Below are positions 36,013-48,439 of a DNA stretch of 64,000 nt, one piece after another; position 1 is the first letter of the stretch, and each line of letters begins with the position of its first letter. A program made the position numbers and the translations under genes. Source of the stretch: Lonicera japonica (Eukaryota > Streptophyta > Magnoliopsida > Dipsacales > Caprifoliaceae); assembly GCA_021464415.1 (NCBI GenBank), contig CM038466.1, forward strand, positions 49,661,356 through 49,725,355, written 5' to 3'. The notes beneath the pieces were generated by a model. It was not told where the DNA came from and ran no database searches. It saw only the letters and a list, made by a program, of their open reading frames with translations.

Positions 36013-38497
36013 AATAAGGATACCATTTTGTAGTTGATCCTACATTTTTCTGATACTATACTTTATGGTAATCTACTGCTATATTTTTCTCTGATAAATA
36101 TGCCATCAATATTGAAATCAACGAATAGATGTTTATGTTATACTAGAAATTATAGATAGTTCTTTCATTTATCTTGTGGTTTGTTATTTGTAGGCTATGC
36201 ATTTGCCAAAACAAATTAATGGTAGCTACTCCTATTGTCGAAGCAATTATCTTTTTGCTATCATAGTACTGATTCGAGAAATTATACTATATGCTTCGAA
36301 TATTGTATATTGCTTTGACATTAACTATAATTTTTTTGGCAATAATACCATATACCACCTATTGTTTTGTGTAATAGTGAAAAACATGAGTAAATGAATG
36401 TATTCATCTTGTAGCTCTGCCATTGCACTAAGCCCTCGTAATTTTTCAAGATATTTTGTAATACCTTATATTGTAATTAGTGTAAATTAGTCACTTATTA
36501 ATTTCGATTAAGTGAAATTGTTGAAGAGTTCAAGAATCGTGATCGATCTTGGGCCAAAAAATGGACTAAATTGTACAACTTAAGAAGTTTAGTACAGACC
36601 AAAATATAAAATTACAAAAGTTGAGGGTTAAAATAATAAAATTATGAAAGTATGGGGTAAATTAATTGTAATTAAGCAAAGGTTAGATTTTTTTTTTTCA
36701 AAGACCACCACCGTCTTAATTTTTTCTAGAAAGTGAACCGCACCATTTTTCTTCTCCTTCTCAATTTTTTAGGAAATGCCGAGGAAGTGGAGGAGAAAAC
36801 AACAATTTTATTTTTCTTATTGAATATGTTTTCTCTCTCTAAATTCTGCTAAATCAAATGGAGCCTTTAGGAAAAATTATTTTACGTGTCGAGAACTACA
36901 CGATGGTATAAGAGTTTCGGTGTTGTGTGAATTGGGATTGGGATCATCATCTTCATCTTTATTGCTATATAATTTTAGGTAGTGGTTAGTTATGATTTTT
37001 TTACCCCTGTTTGGTTAAAAACAAAAAAAAAAACGAAGTTTTTAGTTTTCTACCAAAAAATACCCTATATTTTCACGCTTCTCAAAATTTATTTCACTTT
37101 ACTTTCTCTCTCATAAATTTTTTAAAATACCATAACTTTAAATCCAAAATCAGAATTAGATATATATATATATATATATATATATTTAAAACATACTCAT
37201 CGAGATCTATAAAATAAAATCTATTATAACTATTTGTTTAGTTTTTTCATGAGTTTTTTGGAATCGGTTGAAAAAAACTCCAACAAAAATCTAATTCATT
37301 TTCCAATGTACTTTCACATGACTTTCCAACTTACTTTTATCTATTCAACCACTACACCAAAAACAGGAAATAGCACATTTGTATTTTAAATTGTTAAAAT
37401 TATAAATATTTCTTGATTATGTGCTTGCGCATGTGTAAGTTGTTATATTAATTAATAATTTATGATGATCAAATACATATATACATGTACGTAAATAATA
37501 ATTTAAAATTTTGGATTTAGAACATGGAGTGGTACACACCAAGTGCTTGTTAAATTGTTTAAGCAAGCAAGAATTTGTTTTAGCCACTGCTTTGGTAAAA
37601 TATGAGCAAGGTTGTAATGAGGAAAGTGAAGTACCAAATATTTTAAAATATAATTCAATATTTAATATTTGGCTTTGGAATCACCCCAAAATGATAAGAA
37701 ATGATTTTTTTGGTGAATTTTATAAGATTGATGGACGGTGTTAATTTCCTACGTGGAAATCTTGAATTATTCTTCCAAATATTTCAAACTTCACTCCATA
37801 TTTTGAATAGATTCTTTTGATTAATGAACTAGGCTTGTATGTTAAAATTTGATGATTTAGAATTTCAATTAAGTTATTAATTTGGAGGATATTTAGTACA
37901 TGTTGAAGAACATATTATAATTGATTTTTTTGGTGTAAATAAGTAATAATTGAATTGTTTGAAATTTATGGTCAATTAAGACAATTGTTTATGAAACTAA
38001 TTACTAAACTAAATTAAAACAATTAAACAATTGTTTCTCAATTAAAGGCAGTCGCAAGGGAAAAGAACACCACTTTGTACATAAATTGAAGATATTTTAA
38101 TTAACCAAACCTCTCGACTTAATAATATAAAGTTAATGTATGTTGGGATAATCTTAGAATTGACCGAGTTTGATCGATTCAATAAGTGCGCAGGATTCTA
38201 AGATCTTGTACGTACTATTGTGTCATATTCACCCATCAACAAAAGATGAGACATAAAGATTTCTTTTAAAGAACAAAACAATTTCAACTTACTAATTCAA
38301 CCGCTCCCCCTTCCTAAATTTGGAAAGGACCATACATAGGAAGGTGCTTTAAATATACAATACAACATACAACAACATATATATGCGTAATAAGAGTTCA
38401 ATCTGTGTGTACACATAAGATCCCTAGTTACAAAATTTAATTTCTTCATCTTATTATAGGTGCTTTTGATCCGTGGTAGTTTTAGACAACCGAAAAG
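36013..38497. other. Spacer with duplicated segments
   Basis: No complete gene. 37,062-37,345 is repeated at 49,296-49,545. 37,430-37,640 is repeated at 46,780-46,990, including the string ACATGGAGTGGTACACACCAA. A (TA)n run lies near 37,160. 38,310-38,460 is the 3' flank of the membrane-protein gene and recurs near 43,005-43,090. Confidence 0.6.
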
Positions 38498-40403
38498 CTA
38501 TATCGGGATGATATTAGTATCTTTGTCTCTTGGTCCGGAGCTTCCTATAAAAACATATTTGAAGTGACAAATGAATATTACTATTTGATCGTTGACAAAT
38601 TTGCGCAGCCACAGCAACATACTGATAACAGCAGCCTTTATGTTTCGGAAAAAATAATGCACCAGTGTTGCTGAGAAGAGGACGCATATGAAAAATACGA
38701 GCCAGAGGGGCTTGTAGGGGAGAAACACCGATACAAGGGAGACTGGAGTGAGAATTCCCAAGTAGACAAGAACATGGTTGAAGATTGTTACAGAATGGGG
38801 AAAGTCTTTGGCCTTCACTATAATCCTCAGTGTTATCCCGATCATGTAGAGGCACAGTGATATCAAAAAAGTTCTCATGCTGAATGGGTGAGTCTGAAAA
38901 ACAGTGGGAGAGCCCGCGGGGTGCCTCATTGGGATGAGCTCGATTAGCATTGCGAAGAAGGCAATGTTTGTAGCAAGAAATGTAAAACTCAGAACTGGCT
39001 CCGGTTCACTAATTAGAACAATTATTCATCAAATCAGTCCCAAATAAATAAATAAAGAAAAGGGAAAGAAACTGAGAATATAAAATTGCCAAGGCCAAGT
39101 CAAATGGGGCTTGTTACGTTTATGATATTGTTCGCTTCAGGACAAAGTTGGCACGTATGGTTTTGCTTTTACTCTTAACTTGATAAAAAAATTAAGCAAG
39201 ATTTTAACTCAGTGGATGCAAGAGTTTCGTAGAAATTAAATAACACAATAGTATAAATCTTAAGGCAGTGATGGATTAACGTACGCCAATCCTTGACTAA
39301 TGTATCACAAATCAGAAAAATTATGATAATTTATTAGTTGACTTTTAATATAGTTCAATAAAACTGAGAATCATAAATTTCACATTCTTATACTCTAGGA
39401 CCGTCAATGAACTACTTTGACACACGGCCAAAAAAATTAATATCAGTGTTGCCAAAAGCGGCTGAAAGTCGAAATAGATTAACAAATAAAAACATCAATT
39501 CACATGCAAATAAACAAGTGATAAGAATTATTTAATAAGAGCTAGGTTATAATTCTCTCACTTTAACAAAAAGAAGGGATTATCATTTGGATGAGTAAAT
39601 AGATGAATTTTTTTTATGAAAATTTGTAGATATGATTTATATAGTGAGTAGATCACCTTCACCAAAGTTCGTAAAATAATTCAACTTAGAAGTAGGTGAC
39701 AAGATCAACAAAAATTTTAACAACCAAAAATACACATATAGATCATGTTACCTACTTTTAGGTTGAATTATTTTACGAAATTAGGTGGAGGTGATCTACT
39801 CATTATATAGATCATCTCTACAAATTTTCATAAAAAAAAAATCATCTATTTACTCGTGCAAATGGTAATTCCCTTTTTTATTTATTAAAATGAAAGAATC
39901 ATTTTTTAATAACCTAACTCTAATATGCATATGTATAATTCGGATCTAGTACGGACTAGTCACAACAGTTTTTGTTGCTAAAACATTGGGAAGATGTTTT
40001 TAGCAACGAAAACCGTCGCTAAAAGTTTAGTCCATACATACGGATTGGTTCGTACCAAATCCTGATTGTATATATATTATCGTTGGTCTCGCATCAACAA
40101 AACAAACTATATCTTCCATATATGGAATGGTCCTACGTACACGTACGAAGTAATCGATTAATCGCCCCAATCACACATTTAGAGGGAAAAGTGGGCGTGG
40201 TGGCTACTCGATCTATATTAATAGTGCATGTAAATATCAATAGAGAGAGTTACACAGAAATTAGATTGCCGGAAACGGTAAAAGGACCTAATACATACAT
40301 ACACACTAACTAATAACTAACCAAACAACCTGGTAGAAATATTTTGTGGTTGCGAGGATTGAGCAGCAGTGTCTTCACCACCACCATTCTCTATATCCGC
40401 CAT
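38498..40403 (-). CDS. Small four-helix membrane protein of unknown function (2 exons)
   Basis: Exon 1 is 40403-40330 and exon 2 is 39008-38498, joined at AG|GTTGTT...AATTAG|T, giving 194 residues. Residues 1-28 are hydrophilic and acidic (MADIENGGGEDTAAQ...). Hydrophobic segments at about 30-50, 71-89, 99-121 and 127-145 are likely transmembrane helices. FLPYKPLWLVFF (120-131) is shared with the fragment at 35,752. The start is the first ATG after a CT-rich leader, with a TATATATATA run near 40,440 as possible TATA box. I recognise the look of a plant multigene family but not its function. The donor GTTGTT is weak, so the splice needs transcript support. Its promoter/first exon is duplicated downstream. 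Confidence 0.65.
39575..39874. mobile_element. Foldback MITE in the intron of the membrane-protein gene
   Basis: ~110-bp arms are near-perfect inverted repeats: GGGATTATCATTTGGATGAG on the left against reverse-complement GGGAATTACCATTTGCACGAG on the right, then GTAAATAGATGA in both. The centre is short. It is related to the element in HCS1 intron 1 (14,718-14,990). TSD unclear. Confidence 0.75.
39945..40073. mobile_element. Short MITE-like palindrome
   Basis: The outer ends (CGGATCTAGTACGGACTAGT against reverse-complement CAGGATTTGGTACGAACCAATC) and an inner hairpin (GTTGCTAAAACA...TGTTTTTAGCAAC) form a ~130-bp foldback in the same intron. A similar end occurs near 51,600. Boundaries approximate. 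Confidence 0.45.
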
Positions 40404-41007
40404 CTCTCTCTATCTCTCTCTGTTCAGCTAATGTGGGTGTATATATATATACATATGTAAAGAGCTGCATGTACGTACTCCTTTTAACCAAATCGTTAAA
40501 CGAATGGTGGGCGGGGCCCAATTTCTTTTAATTCGCTTGACTTTTTAAAATTAAACCAAAAACTAAACTCAAAATTTGTGACGTGTATATTCATAAGTAA
40601 AGCACTAGTTGATTATTGCAATATGGCGGTGGAGTTGGACTTTAAGTCCGCGGATATTTGAGTTTATTAACAAAAAGACAGAAGAATATTACCACGTAGT
40701 CAATATATTATTTTACTGAAGCATACTAGTAGACTTTGAGTCTTCAAAAAATATTTTAGGCGTTTTTTTTAAAAAAATAAAAAATAAAATTATGTTTGGT
40801 TGATCAATTTTTAAAATTTCATTCAAATAAAAATAATATTTTTTGTTTATTTTTTCTTTTATATTTTAGAAAACTAATAACTAACCAACCAACCTGATAG
40901 AAATATTTTGTGGTTGCGAGGGTTGACCAACCAACCTCATAGAAATATTTTGTGTGTATGACTGTGTGTGTTTCTTCTGCTAATGTGGGTGTATATATAT
41001 ACATATA

Positions 41008-41607
41008 CAGGGGCGGAGGCAAGTGGAGTCCAGGTGGGGCCATGGCCCTATCTGGACTTTTTAAAAATTTGTAGAGAGTATGGGGGGTTTGTGTGAGAAG
41101 GAAAAGATTAGGGGCCATTATGTAATTTTGGGGGAGGGTGATGTGTGCGACTAGGGTTATAAGTTCAGGGGCAGTTGTTATAATATAAGCTAAAGAAGCA
41201 AAGTTTGGCTAGTTTTTTTGGGAGGGGGTTTTGTGCGAGTAGTTATATAAGTTTAAAGTGTACACGTGTAATATAGAGTAGGTTATATGTTATAAGTATT
41301 GAATTTGACTACTGATATTAAATTTGAGAATTGAGGTTAATTTGTTTATTAGATTGTTATTTGATAAATTAATATTTAGATTAATATACGTGTTTATTGG
41401 TTATAGTAAGTTGAATATTGAGTTGATAAAAATATTTTAAAATATGTAATTAATTTTAGTATATCATTTTTAACTTTTCCAAACTATCAAAATAAAATGG
41501 AGAAGTATTTTAATAAAAATTTAGCCTAAAAACATAATTATTAAATTTGATTTAACTTAAAAAAAAAATTTAGCCCTACCGACAATTTTTTCTTAACTCC
41601 GCCACCG
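41008..41607. mobile_element. Non-autonomous hAT element, TSD TACATATA/G
   Basis: Ends CAGGGGCGGAGGCAAG and (reverse complement) CGGTGGCGGAGTTAAG. Flanking 8-mers TACATATA (41000-41007) and TACATATG (41608-41615) match 7 of 8. Copies 1 and 3 of the duplicated promoter region read straight through this site (TATACATATGTA), giving two empty sites. No transposase. Confidence 0.9.
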
Positions 41608-41869
41608 TACATATGCATATGTAGAAAGCTGCCGTGCATGAACGTACTCCGCGATCCTTTTAACTAATTCATTAAACGAAAGGTCGGTGGGGCCAAATTT
41701 CTTTTAACTCGCTTGACTTTTGAAAACCTCAGTTCTTTGACATAAGTAGTTGATTATTGCAATATATTATTAGTAGACTCTTCCTTTTGAAGATTCATCT
41801 TATTATTCATAACTGCAGTCAATATATTATTCTATTGAATCGTGTGGAAAATTAATTTAGTTCTCACCA

Positions 41870-42875
41870 ACATATATGGGGAGCTAGTAGAATTTCACTA
41901 GATTTTTCTTAAATTTTTACTCATAATTTGGTTGGTAGTGTTAACCAACCTTATAACATATATAGATCTAAGGACTAGGTGAATAGAATCAGATTTATAA
42001 ATAAATATTATTAAATTTGAATTTTTAGGTTTATGTTTTAAATTTATATGATATGTGTAAGTATAGAACTTTAGTAAGTAACCTTTAAATAATAATTATG
42101 ACTTACGAATCCTTGATGAGGTAGATCGAATAACATTACAAATGAAATTTCTAACTTTTTGTTCCTCATAGTATATATAGAATTAATAGAACAAAATCCA
42201 ATATCAAAATGAATCCACAGGTATTACTCTTTTTGTATCTCAAATCCTTCTTTTCCTTTTTGTTTTTTTGAATTAAGAGATTTAGACAAAATAAAAATTA
42301 AGTTGAAACATAACAAATATACCTACCAAATTTTAATAATTGAGTTGGTTCAAATATAATATTTTTATAAAATGTAAAATACAAGCGAGATTTTCATTAT
42401 GAAATTGATAGTAGATTACATTAATTAATTCAATTTTTTAAAATTCAAGTCTTTCAAAAAGAATATGAAATTCAAAAGGTACTAGGTAGGGGACTCGTGT
42501 AGCCTACTGGTAGGATATATCTCTATTAATAAATCAGGTCAATCTTAATATTAATTTTGCAACTCTATATATTTTTGTTCTCAATGGATGGCCAAGATTT
42601 AATATGGATGTTTATGTTTTTATCTAACGACTCAAGGTTATTATGACATATTTATAATATAAATGATAATTATAGATTTTTGTTTAATTTAACAATAAAT
42701 ATGGTAGTGTTTAAAATAAACTTGTTTGAGTCGTTTGAGATTAAATATGAAGAATTACAACCAAGTCAAGCTAATGAAGTGATGAAACGGGTTTGACATA
42801 GCGAAAAAAGAAAACAAAAACTAAATGAAATAAAAAAATATTTAATTAAATCTATAAATATTTATATATAATAAA
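41870..42875. repeat. Segmental duplication block (copy 1 of about 4)
   Basis: A ~1-kb AT-rich block found again, whole or partial, at 45,120-45,345, 48,440-49,300 and 51,245-51,590. Diagnostic strings include TTATGACTTACGAATCCTT, GGTAGGATATATCTCTATTA and AACAATAAATATGGTAGTG. No coding potential recognised. Confidence 0.85.
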
Positions 42876-43145
42876 GAAAGTTTGGAAACGACCACCATTT
42901 TAACAAATCAAGCCAAGCCAATTCTTTTTACCTTACCTTTTATTAATTAGTGGACCCTCACGTACAGCGATATATTGCAATTAGTTCAAATTAAGATACC
43001 AAATTAGGTTTGGAAAGGTCCACACATGGGAAGGTGCTTTAAAACTACAAAACAGCAACAACACAATTTAATTTCTTCTATCTTATTATTATTTTCCAGT
43101 ACAAAGAGAGCATTGATACTTATCTATCGGCTTTGACTAATAAAA

Positions 43146-45111
43146 TCTATACTTCTATACTATAATAGTAAAATGGAGGAAGTACCTCCATTAATGACAT
43201 CATTTATATTAATTAAAGTTATTTTATTATATTTATGTCTCTATTCATTGAATTTTTGCATTATGTACAAAGGCAACTGTATTCCGTTATCTCTGCCTCC
43301 ATTTAATTCTCACCGATCTCTTTTCATTTTTTTTTTCTTTAGTTTTTCTATACATACCTTTTAATGGCAAATAGAAACATTATTTTCCTCACATAATTAA
43401 AGACTAAAAAATTTGTCTTTTCAAATATTATAACTCTTTAATTTGTATATATACTCCTTCCTCTCACCCTAATATATACATAGCTTTATAAATAAAGATG
43501 TCTATAGAAAATAATATTACTCAATATAATCAACTTTTATATATTGGAGAAAAGAGAAATTGGAGAGGTAAGTAAAACAACGTACAGAAGGTAGAAAATG
43601 TATTGTATGACTGTTTCATTTTATACTATTGGATTTAGTAACCAAATTGATGATACATTTGGCGTTAAATTAAGTTATTACATCTTTTGTCAATATTTCT
43701 TTTACATTTGACCATAAATTATTATTTAAGGATTAAGTGTTCAATCTGCATAAACAATTTTGTAAGGAGATTTTTTGCACCTTGCAATTGAGTTTGATTT
43801 GCATTTTTTTTGAATTGGTTTATCATGTCTCTCACTCTCACATATCAAGCTCTAATAAAGTCACGTTTTTTTTTCAAAGTAATTGACTTTGTAGAACTTA
43901 TAAAATTCTGACTAACTTAATTGTAGGTAAATCACAATTCTTAATGTCTTTTTTTTAGAATGATGCCAGGTTATACATTTTTTATATTTTGGAAAACGAC
44001 AAGATAACTTAAATCTATCAAGTGGTCTTAAGCAACGCTTTCTTGGCAGAGTTTTAGGCTTAAGGCCCTGTGAAGGGAAAGGTCCACTGATTACAATTAT
44101 TTTATAACTGGACCGATTTATGGGACTGATTTATAATAATTATTTTCAGTTTTTATATTGCAAAACACGATTTCTATAGATAACAATAAATTGCACTAAT
44201 AAATGTCCATGTTTCTTTAAAACAAAAGTTTTTAGCAACATCAACACATTTAGATATTTGTCTATGCAAATTGGAATTGATACATTTCCATACATCAAAG
44301 TTCAGCTGTACCAGATAATGACTTATAAAATTCGTTTAATAAATAGTGAATTTTGTTATCATATAGCATATGCATAACCTTAATAATTATTAATGCCAGT
44401 CATAATTTAAACTCTATATCTAGGTGATCGAGTAATGGAAGATTAGGGCATTCAGATTTTAGCTTTTTATTTTTTATTTTTTTTGGTAACAATTTAAAAC
44501 TAAATACGCATTTGTGATCTTAAAGATAAAAGCATTTGATCAATACTTTATATTAAGGATGGCAAAAATACTCGCGGGTCTCCGACCCGACGAGTTCGGG
44601 TTCAGGGTGGGGATTTTTAAACTTAGTTGGGTTTGGGTTGGGTTCTAGTACAGGTGTCTCCACTCCGTACCTGCCCTGATATATTTAATTTTATAACTTT
44701 TTGTCTTATATATATGTGTGTATATATATATGTATATAAAATATATATGTTTATAAAATTAGTTTATTGTTGATTGTGTAAATATATAATTTCATTTATA
44801 TATGTATATAACATTATATTATTTCTAAATTCATTTTTCTTCTTATTTTTTTTTTTAATTTTTTTTTTTTAAAAAATTATCAAGTATACCCGCAAGGACC
44901 CGTTACCCAACGGGAACGGGGATTACCTAATACCCCGAATCGGGGATGGAGGCGGGGATGGTTTTTGGTAGCAAGGATAGGGATGGAAATTGTAAACCCG
45001 ACCCGAACCCAACCCATTGCCATCCATACTTTATATTTTTAAAAATAATCTTTTTAAATTTGTAAAAAAGGTATATACAAATGTCAATGCATCGCATGAG
45101 TTTGAAACTAG
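43146..45111. mobile_element. Non-autonomous Helitron, ends confirmed by a paralogous empty site
   Basis: The 5' end TCTATACTTCTATACTATAA follows an A (43145). The 3' end has a small hairpin ATGC-ATC-GCAT, then GAGTTTGAAA and CTAG (45108-45111), followed by T. The paralogous copy at 47,657-47,678 reads GGCTTTGACTAATAAAATCAAG with no insert, which places the insertion exactly between A and T. There is no RepHel; the interior includes a nested hAT MITE. Confidence 0.88.
44554..45028. mobile_element. hAT-type MITE nested in the Helitron, perfect TSD
   Basis: The ends TAAGGATGGCAAAAA and (reverse complement) TATGGATGGCAATGGG are flanked by the identical 8-mer CTTTATAT (44546-44553 and 45029-45036). 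Subterminal parts are rich in GGGTTCGGG/ACCCGACCC repeats, like the element at 50,414-51,003. Confidence 0.92.
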
Positions 45112-45785
45112 TCAAGAATAAAAGTGGTCCACCTTGACTAATACTTTTCTAGTCTAATCAAGTTAAAATAGGTCATTCTTAACCAACCGTATTTCATGTA
45201 TAGATCTAGGTGAATAGATATAATCAGATTTATAAATAAATATTATTAAATTTGAATTTTTAGATTTACGTTTTAAACTTTAGTATAAAACTAGTAAGTA
45301 ACCTTTAAATAATAATTATGACTTACGAATCCTTAGTTGCAAGGGTGGAGTAACAATTGTTAATTAATGAGAAACCTTTTTTGCGTTGGCCAACATTAAA
45401 ATTCACTTTATATATATGTTGAAACATGGTTTATATATATTGTCAATGGTCTTGGGGGATCAAATTAAATGAAGCAAACTAATAGACTTTGGTTGAGTTT
45501 TCAAAAAATATTTTAGGTGTTTTTTAAAAAAAAAATCATATTTGGTTGACCAATTTTTAAAATTTCATTCAAATAAAAAGAATATTTTTGCTTATTTTTT
45601 CTTTAATATTTTAGAAAACTTTAAGAAATAAAAAAAAAAAAACAACAAAGATTATATTTTTTATAAGAAAAAAGAAAAATAATATATTGTATACAAATCA
45701 AATTGAAAAACGTAAGTTTTAAAAAATTATATTTAAAATTAAATTTTAAATTAAATAATTAACTATTTTCTAAATAAAGAAAGAA

Positions 45786-45826
45786 CTAGGTCATAGTGTC
45801 TTCACCACCATCATTCTCTATATCCA

Positions 45827-45830
<4 letters not shown>
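45786..45830 (-). pseudogene. Orphan copy of the first exon of the membrane-protein gene
   Basis: Reads MVDIENDGGEDTMT then TAG, clearly related to MADIENGGGEDTAA of the intact exon 1. It stops where the intact exon continues, and no exon 2 follows. Confidence 0.75.
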
Positions 45831-45863
<33 letters not shown>

Positions 45864-46454
45864 CTGCTAATGTGGGTGTATATATATACATATGTAGAGA
45901 GCTGTCATAGTGTTGTCATAGTGTCATGTACGTACTCCTTTTAGCCAATTTTTAAAATTTCATTCAAATAAAAATAATATTTTTTGTTTATTTTTTCTTT
46001 TATATTTTAGAAAACTTTAAGAAATAAATTAAGAAAAAAGATTATATTTTTTGTAAGAAAAAAGAAAAATAATGTACTATATACAAATCAGATTGAAAAG
46101 CATCAGTTTTAAATAATTATATTTAAAAATAAATTTTAAATTAAATAGCTAATCTATTCTAATTTTTCAAAATTAGTAAACTCTTCCTTTTTTAGACTCA
46201 TCTTCTTTGATTTAGTTCTACGAAGTATATATTCATAACTGGTTGATTATTGCAATATCGCAGGTGAAGTTGGGAGTGAAGAATATTACCATGTAGTCAA
46301 TACATTATGTTATTGAACGGTGTGGAAAATTAATTTAGTTCTCGCCAAAATGGAGGGAGGAGAATTCAATAGATTTTTCTTAAACTTTTATTCATAATAT
46401 GGTAATAAAAGTTCATGCGCATTATAATTATTATGATAAAATATTTTGACTAAA

Positions 46455-46690
46455 TGAACATTGATATTATTCAATATCCTTTCGAATTACGTTAGCCAAA
46501 ATTTTCAGATCAATTCAAATATTATAAATTGCATATTTACTGTCCATTCGAATATTATAGACCGAATGAACATTAATATATGTTATTCAATGTTCATTCG
46601 AATTATGATAACTAAAGTTTTCAAATCCACTCGAATATTATAGACCGTCTGATTAATTCCTACCCATTCGAATCATGATAACCGAAGAAC
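46455..46690. repeat. Degenerate ~90-bp tandem repeats
   Basis: Three diverged units carry CATTCGAATTATGATAAC-like text and TCGAATATTATAGACCG. Units begin near 46,460, 46,545 and 46,600. Confidence 0.55.
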
Positions 46691-47279
46691 ATTGAACATA
46701 TAGATCAACAAAATCCATCTCCACTCCTACAAGCTGCAAATTTATATCCTTACATGTACACACACACACACATATATATCCTTACATACATGTGTAATTT
46801 GTTATATTAATTAATAATTTATGATGATCAAATACGTATATGTACATAAATAATAATTTCAAAATTTGAATTTAGAACATGGAGTGGTACACACCAAGTG
46901 TGTGTTAAATTGTTTAAGTAACCAAGAACATGTTTTAGCCAATGTTTGGTAAAATCTGAGCAAGTTGGTAATGAGGAAAGTAATGTATACGAAATATTTT
47001 TAAATATTTTTTTTTGTATTTTAGAAAACTTTAAGAAATACATTAAAAAAAAGGTTATATATTTTGTAAGAAAAAAGAAAATTAATGTACTATATATACA
47101 AATTAAATTGAAAAATGTCAGTTTTAAAGAATTATATTTAAAAATAAATTTTAAATTAAATAATTAAAATTCTAACCAAACAGGAACTAAGCTATTCTAA
47201 TTTGTCAAAATTAGTCAACTCATCCTTTTTTTATTAAAAAAAAATCGACCCTAACAAGAGGAAGGGGGCGCTGGCATCA

Positions 47280-47295
47280 GGGGGGGGGGGGGGGG
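47280..47295. repeat. Poly-G run (16 G)
   Basis: An isolated G homopolymer in AT-rich DNA, followed by AGCGCGTAGC. Its length is unreliable in most sequencing. Confidence 0.95.
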
Positions 47296-47344
47296 AGCGC
47301 GTAGCATATACGTTACTGTAGAGTGGGAAAAATTAATGTACGTA

Positions 47345-47629
47345 TGCTCCGTTTGATTGCAAGGTGGAAAAGGAAAATAAATTTAGTTAGTTTTGGTAAA
47401 AAGATGGAAAATAAGTTGAGTGATAGAGGTGATATCCTCTTGATTTTTAAGTTTTTCCATGAAGAAATTTTCTTTGCTTGGTGGTGAGTAAAAATTTTCC
47501 ACCAAAAACATTGAAGGATGGATGATATATACTCATAAAATGAGCAACATCTCTCACCTTATTTTCTATCTTTTCACATAAACTAGTTAAATTTATTTTC
47601 CTTTTCCATCTTTGCAATCAAACGGAGCC
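47345..47629. mobile_element. PIF/Tourist-like MITE, TSD GTA
   Basis: The TIRs TGCTCCGTTTGATTGCAAGG and (reverse complement) GGCTCCGTTTGATTGCAAAG match over more than 40 bp (continuing GGAAAAGGAAAATAAATTTA). GTA occurs directly outside both ends. The trinucleotide is not the usual TWA, so the superfamily is tentative. Confidence 0.75.
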
Positions 47630-47698
47630 GTAGTTCTTAGCATTTTTGTGTCAATGGCTTTGACTAATAAAATCAAGAAAAAAATTAGTGGTTCACCC

Positions 47699-48432
47699 CA
47701 GTAGCGGAACCAGGAGTTTTGTTCATGAGGGACCAAACTAATAACACAACAAAAAATTTTGCATATACTATTTGGAGTAGTAGAATTAAAGGAACATATA
47801 TTTGACGGAGTAGAATCGACATTTGAAAATGTTGATTCAACATTTAGAATAAAACTCGAACCAAAATTTCGAGAAATAGAATTTACTCCTACTTTACTAA
47901 AATATTTCTCTATTCTATTTCTGAAAAATTTAAAACAATATACTAAAATTAATTATATATTTTAAAATATATTTATCAACTCAATATTCAATCTACTATA
48001 ACCAACAAACACATATATTAATCTCAATATTAATTTATCAAATAACAATCTATAGTATAAGATTATAAAAAGGAAATCTAACCTAAGAGGCTAAAAGCCA
48101 AAAAAAAGGTACAAAGTGTAGTGTGCGGAGTATAAAGTACGAAATGCAAAACAGAGCCGAAACAAATAAAGAACAAAAATAAAAAGAGAAAAGAGGAGTA
48201 AACAAAAAAGAAAATTAACTGCCTACCTTCTTAATTATTCACCCGCCCACGTATATTCACAAAACCTCCCCTGAATTCATACAATCCATCACACAAACAC
48301 CCCTCACCCGCTGGACAGCTTTAATTGCACAAACCACAAACCACCCTCGATTTTTCAACTGACGCACAAAAGCACCAAAACTCTAAGCAAATTTGCCAAA
48401 GGTCCAAGTGAGGCTACATAGCTCCGCCCCTG
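47699..48432. mobile_element. Non-autonomous hAT element, sister of 41,008-41,607
   Basis: Ends CAGTAGCGGAACCAGG and (reverse complement) CAGGGGCGGAGCTATG; TSDs GTTCACCC (47691-47698) and GTCCACCC (48433-48440) match 7 of 8. The paralogous copy at 45,112-45,150 lacks it (AAAAGTGGTCCACCTTGAC). Its central part, reverse complemented, aligns with 41,350-41,480, so the two are the same family in opposite orientation. Confidence 0.9.
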
Positions 48433-48439
48433 GTCCACC

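Larger units (their letters stand above)
40320..46400. repeat. Three-copy duplication of the promoter/first-exon region
   Basis: The region around exon 1 of the membrane-protein gene recurs: copy 1 at 40,320-40,660, copy 2 at 40,870-41,870 (split by the hAT element at 41,008-41,607), copy 3 at 45,780-46,400. Shared blocks include GAAATATTTTGTGGTTGCGAGG, GCTAATGTGGGTGTATATATA and AAAGCTGC/AGAGCTG followed by CGTACTCC. Only copy 1 keeps an intact exon 1 joined to exon 2. Confidence 0.8.
45112..47279. other. Duplication mosaic without an intact gene
   Basis: Contains partial copies of neighbouring blocks: 45,120-45,345 (duplication block), 45,500-45,640, 45,950-46,140 and 47,010-47,190 (a segment with TTTTAAAATTTCATTCAAATA and TTTTAGAAAACTTTAAG, also at 40,745-40,870), and 46,780-46,990. 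A (CT)n run lies at 45,830-45,860. Confidence 0.7.

Noticed and set aside
37365..37400. CACTACACCAAAAACAG resembles a CACTA element terminus
   Set aside because: No matching inverted end, TSD or subterminal repeats nearby; the flanking DNA is part of the duplicated mosaic.
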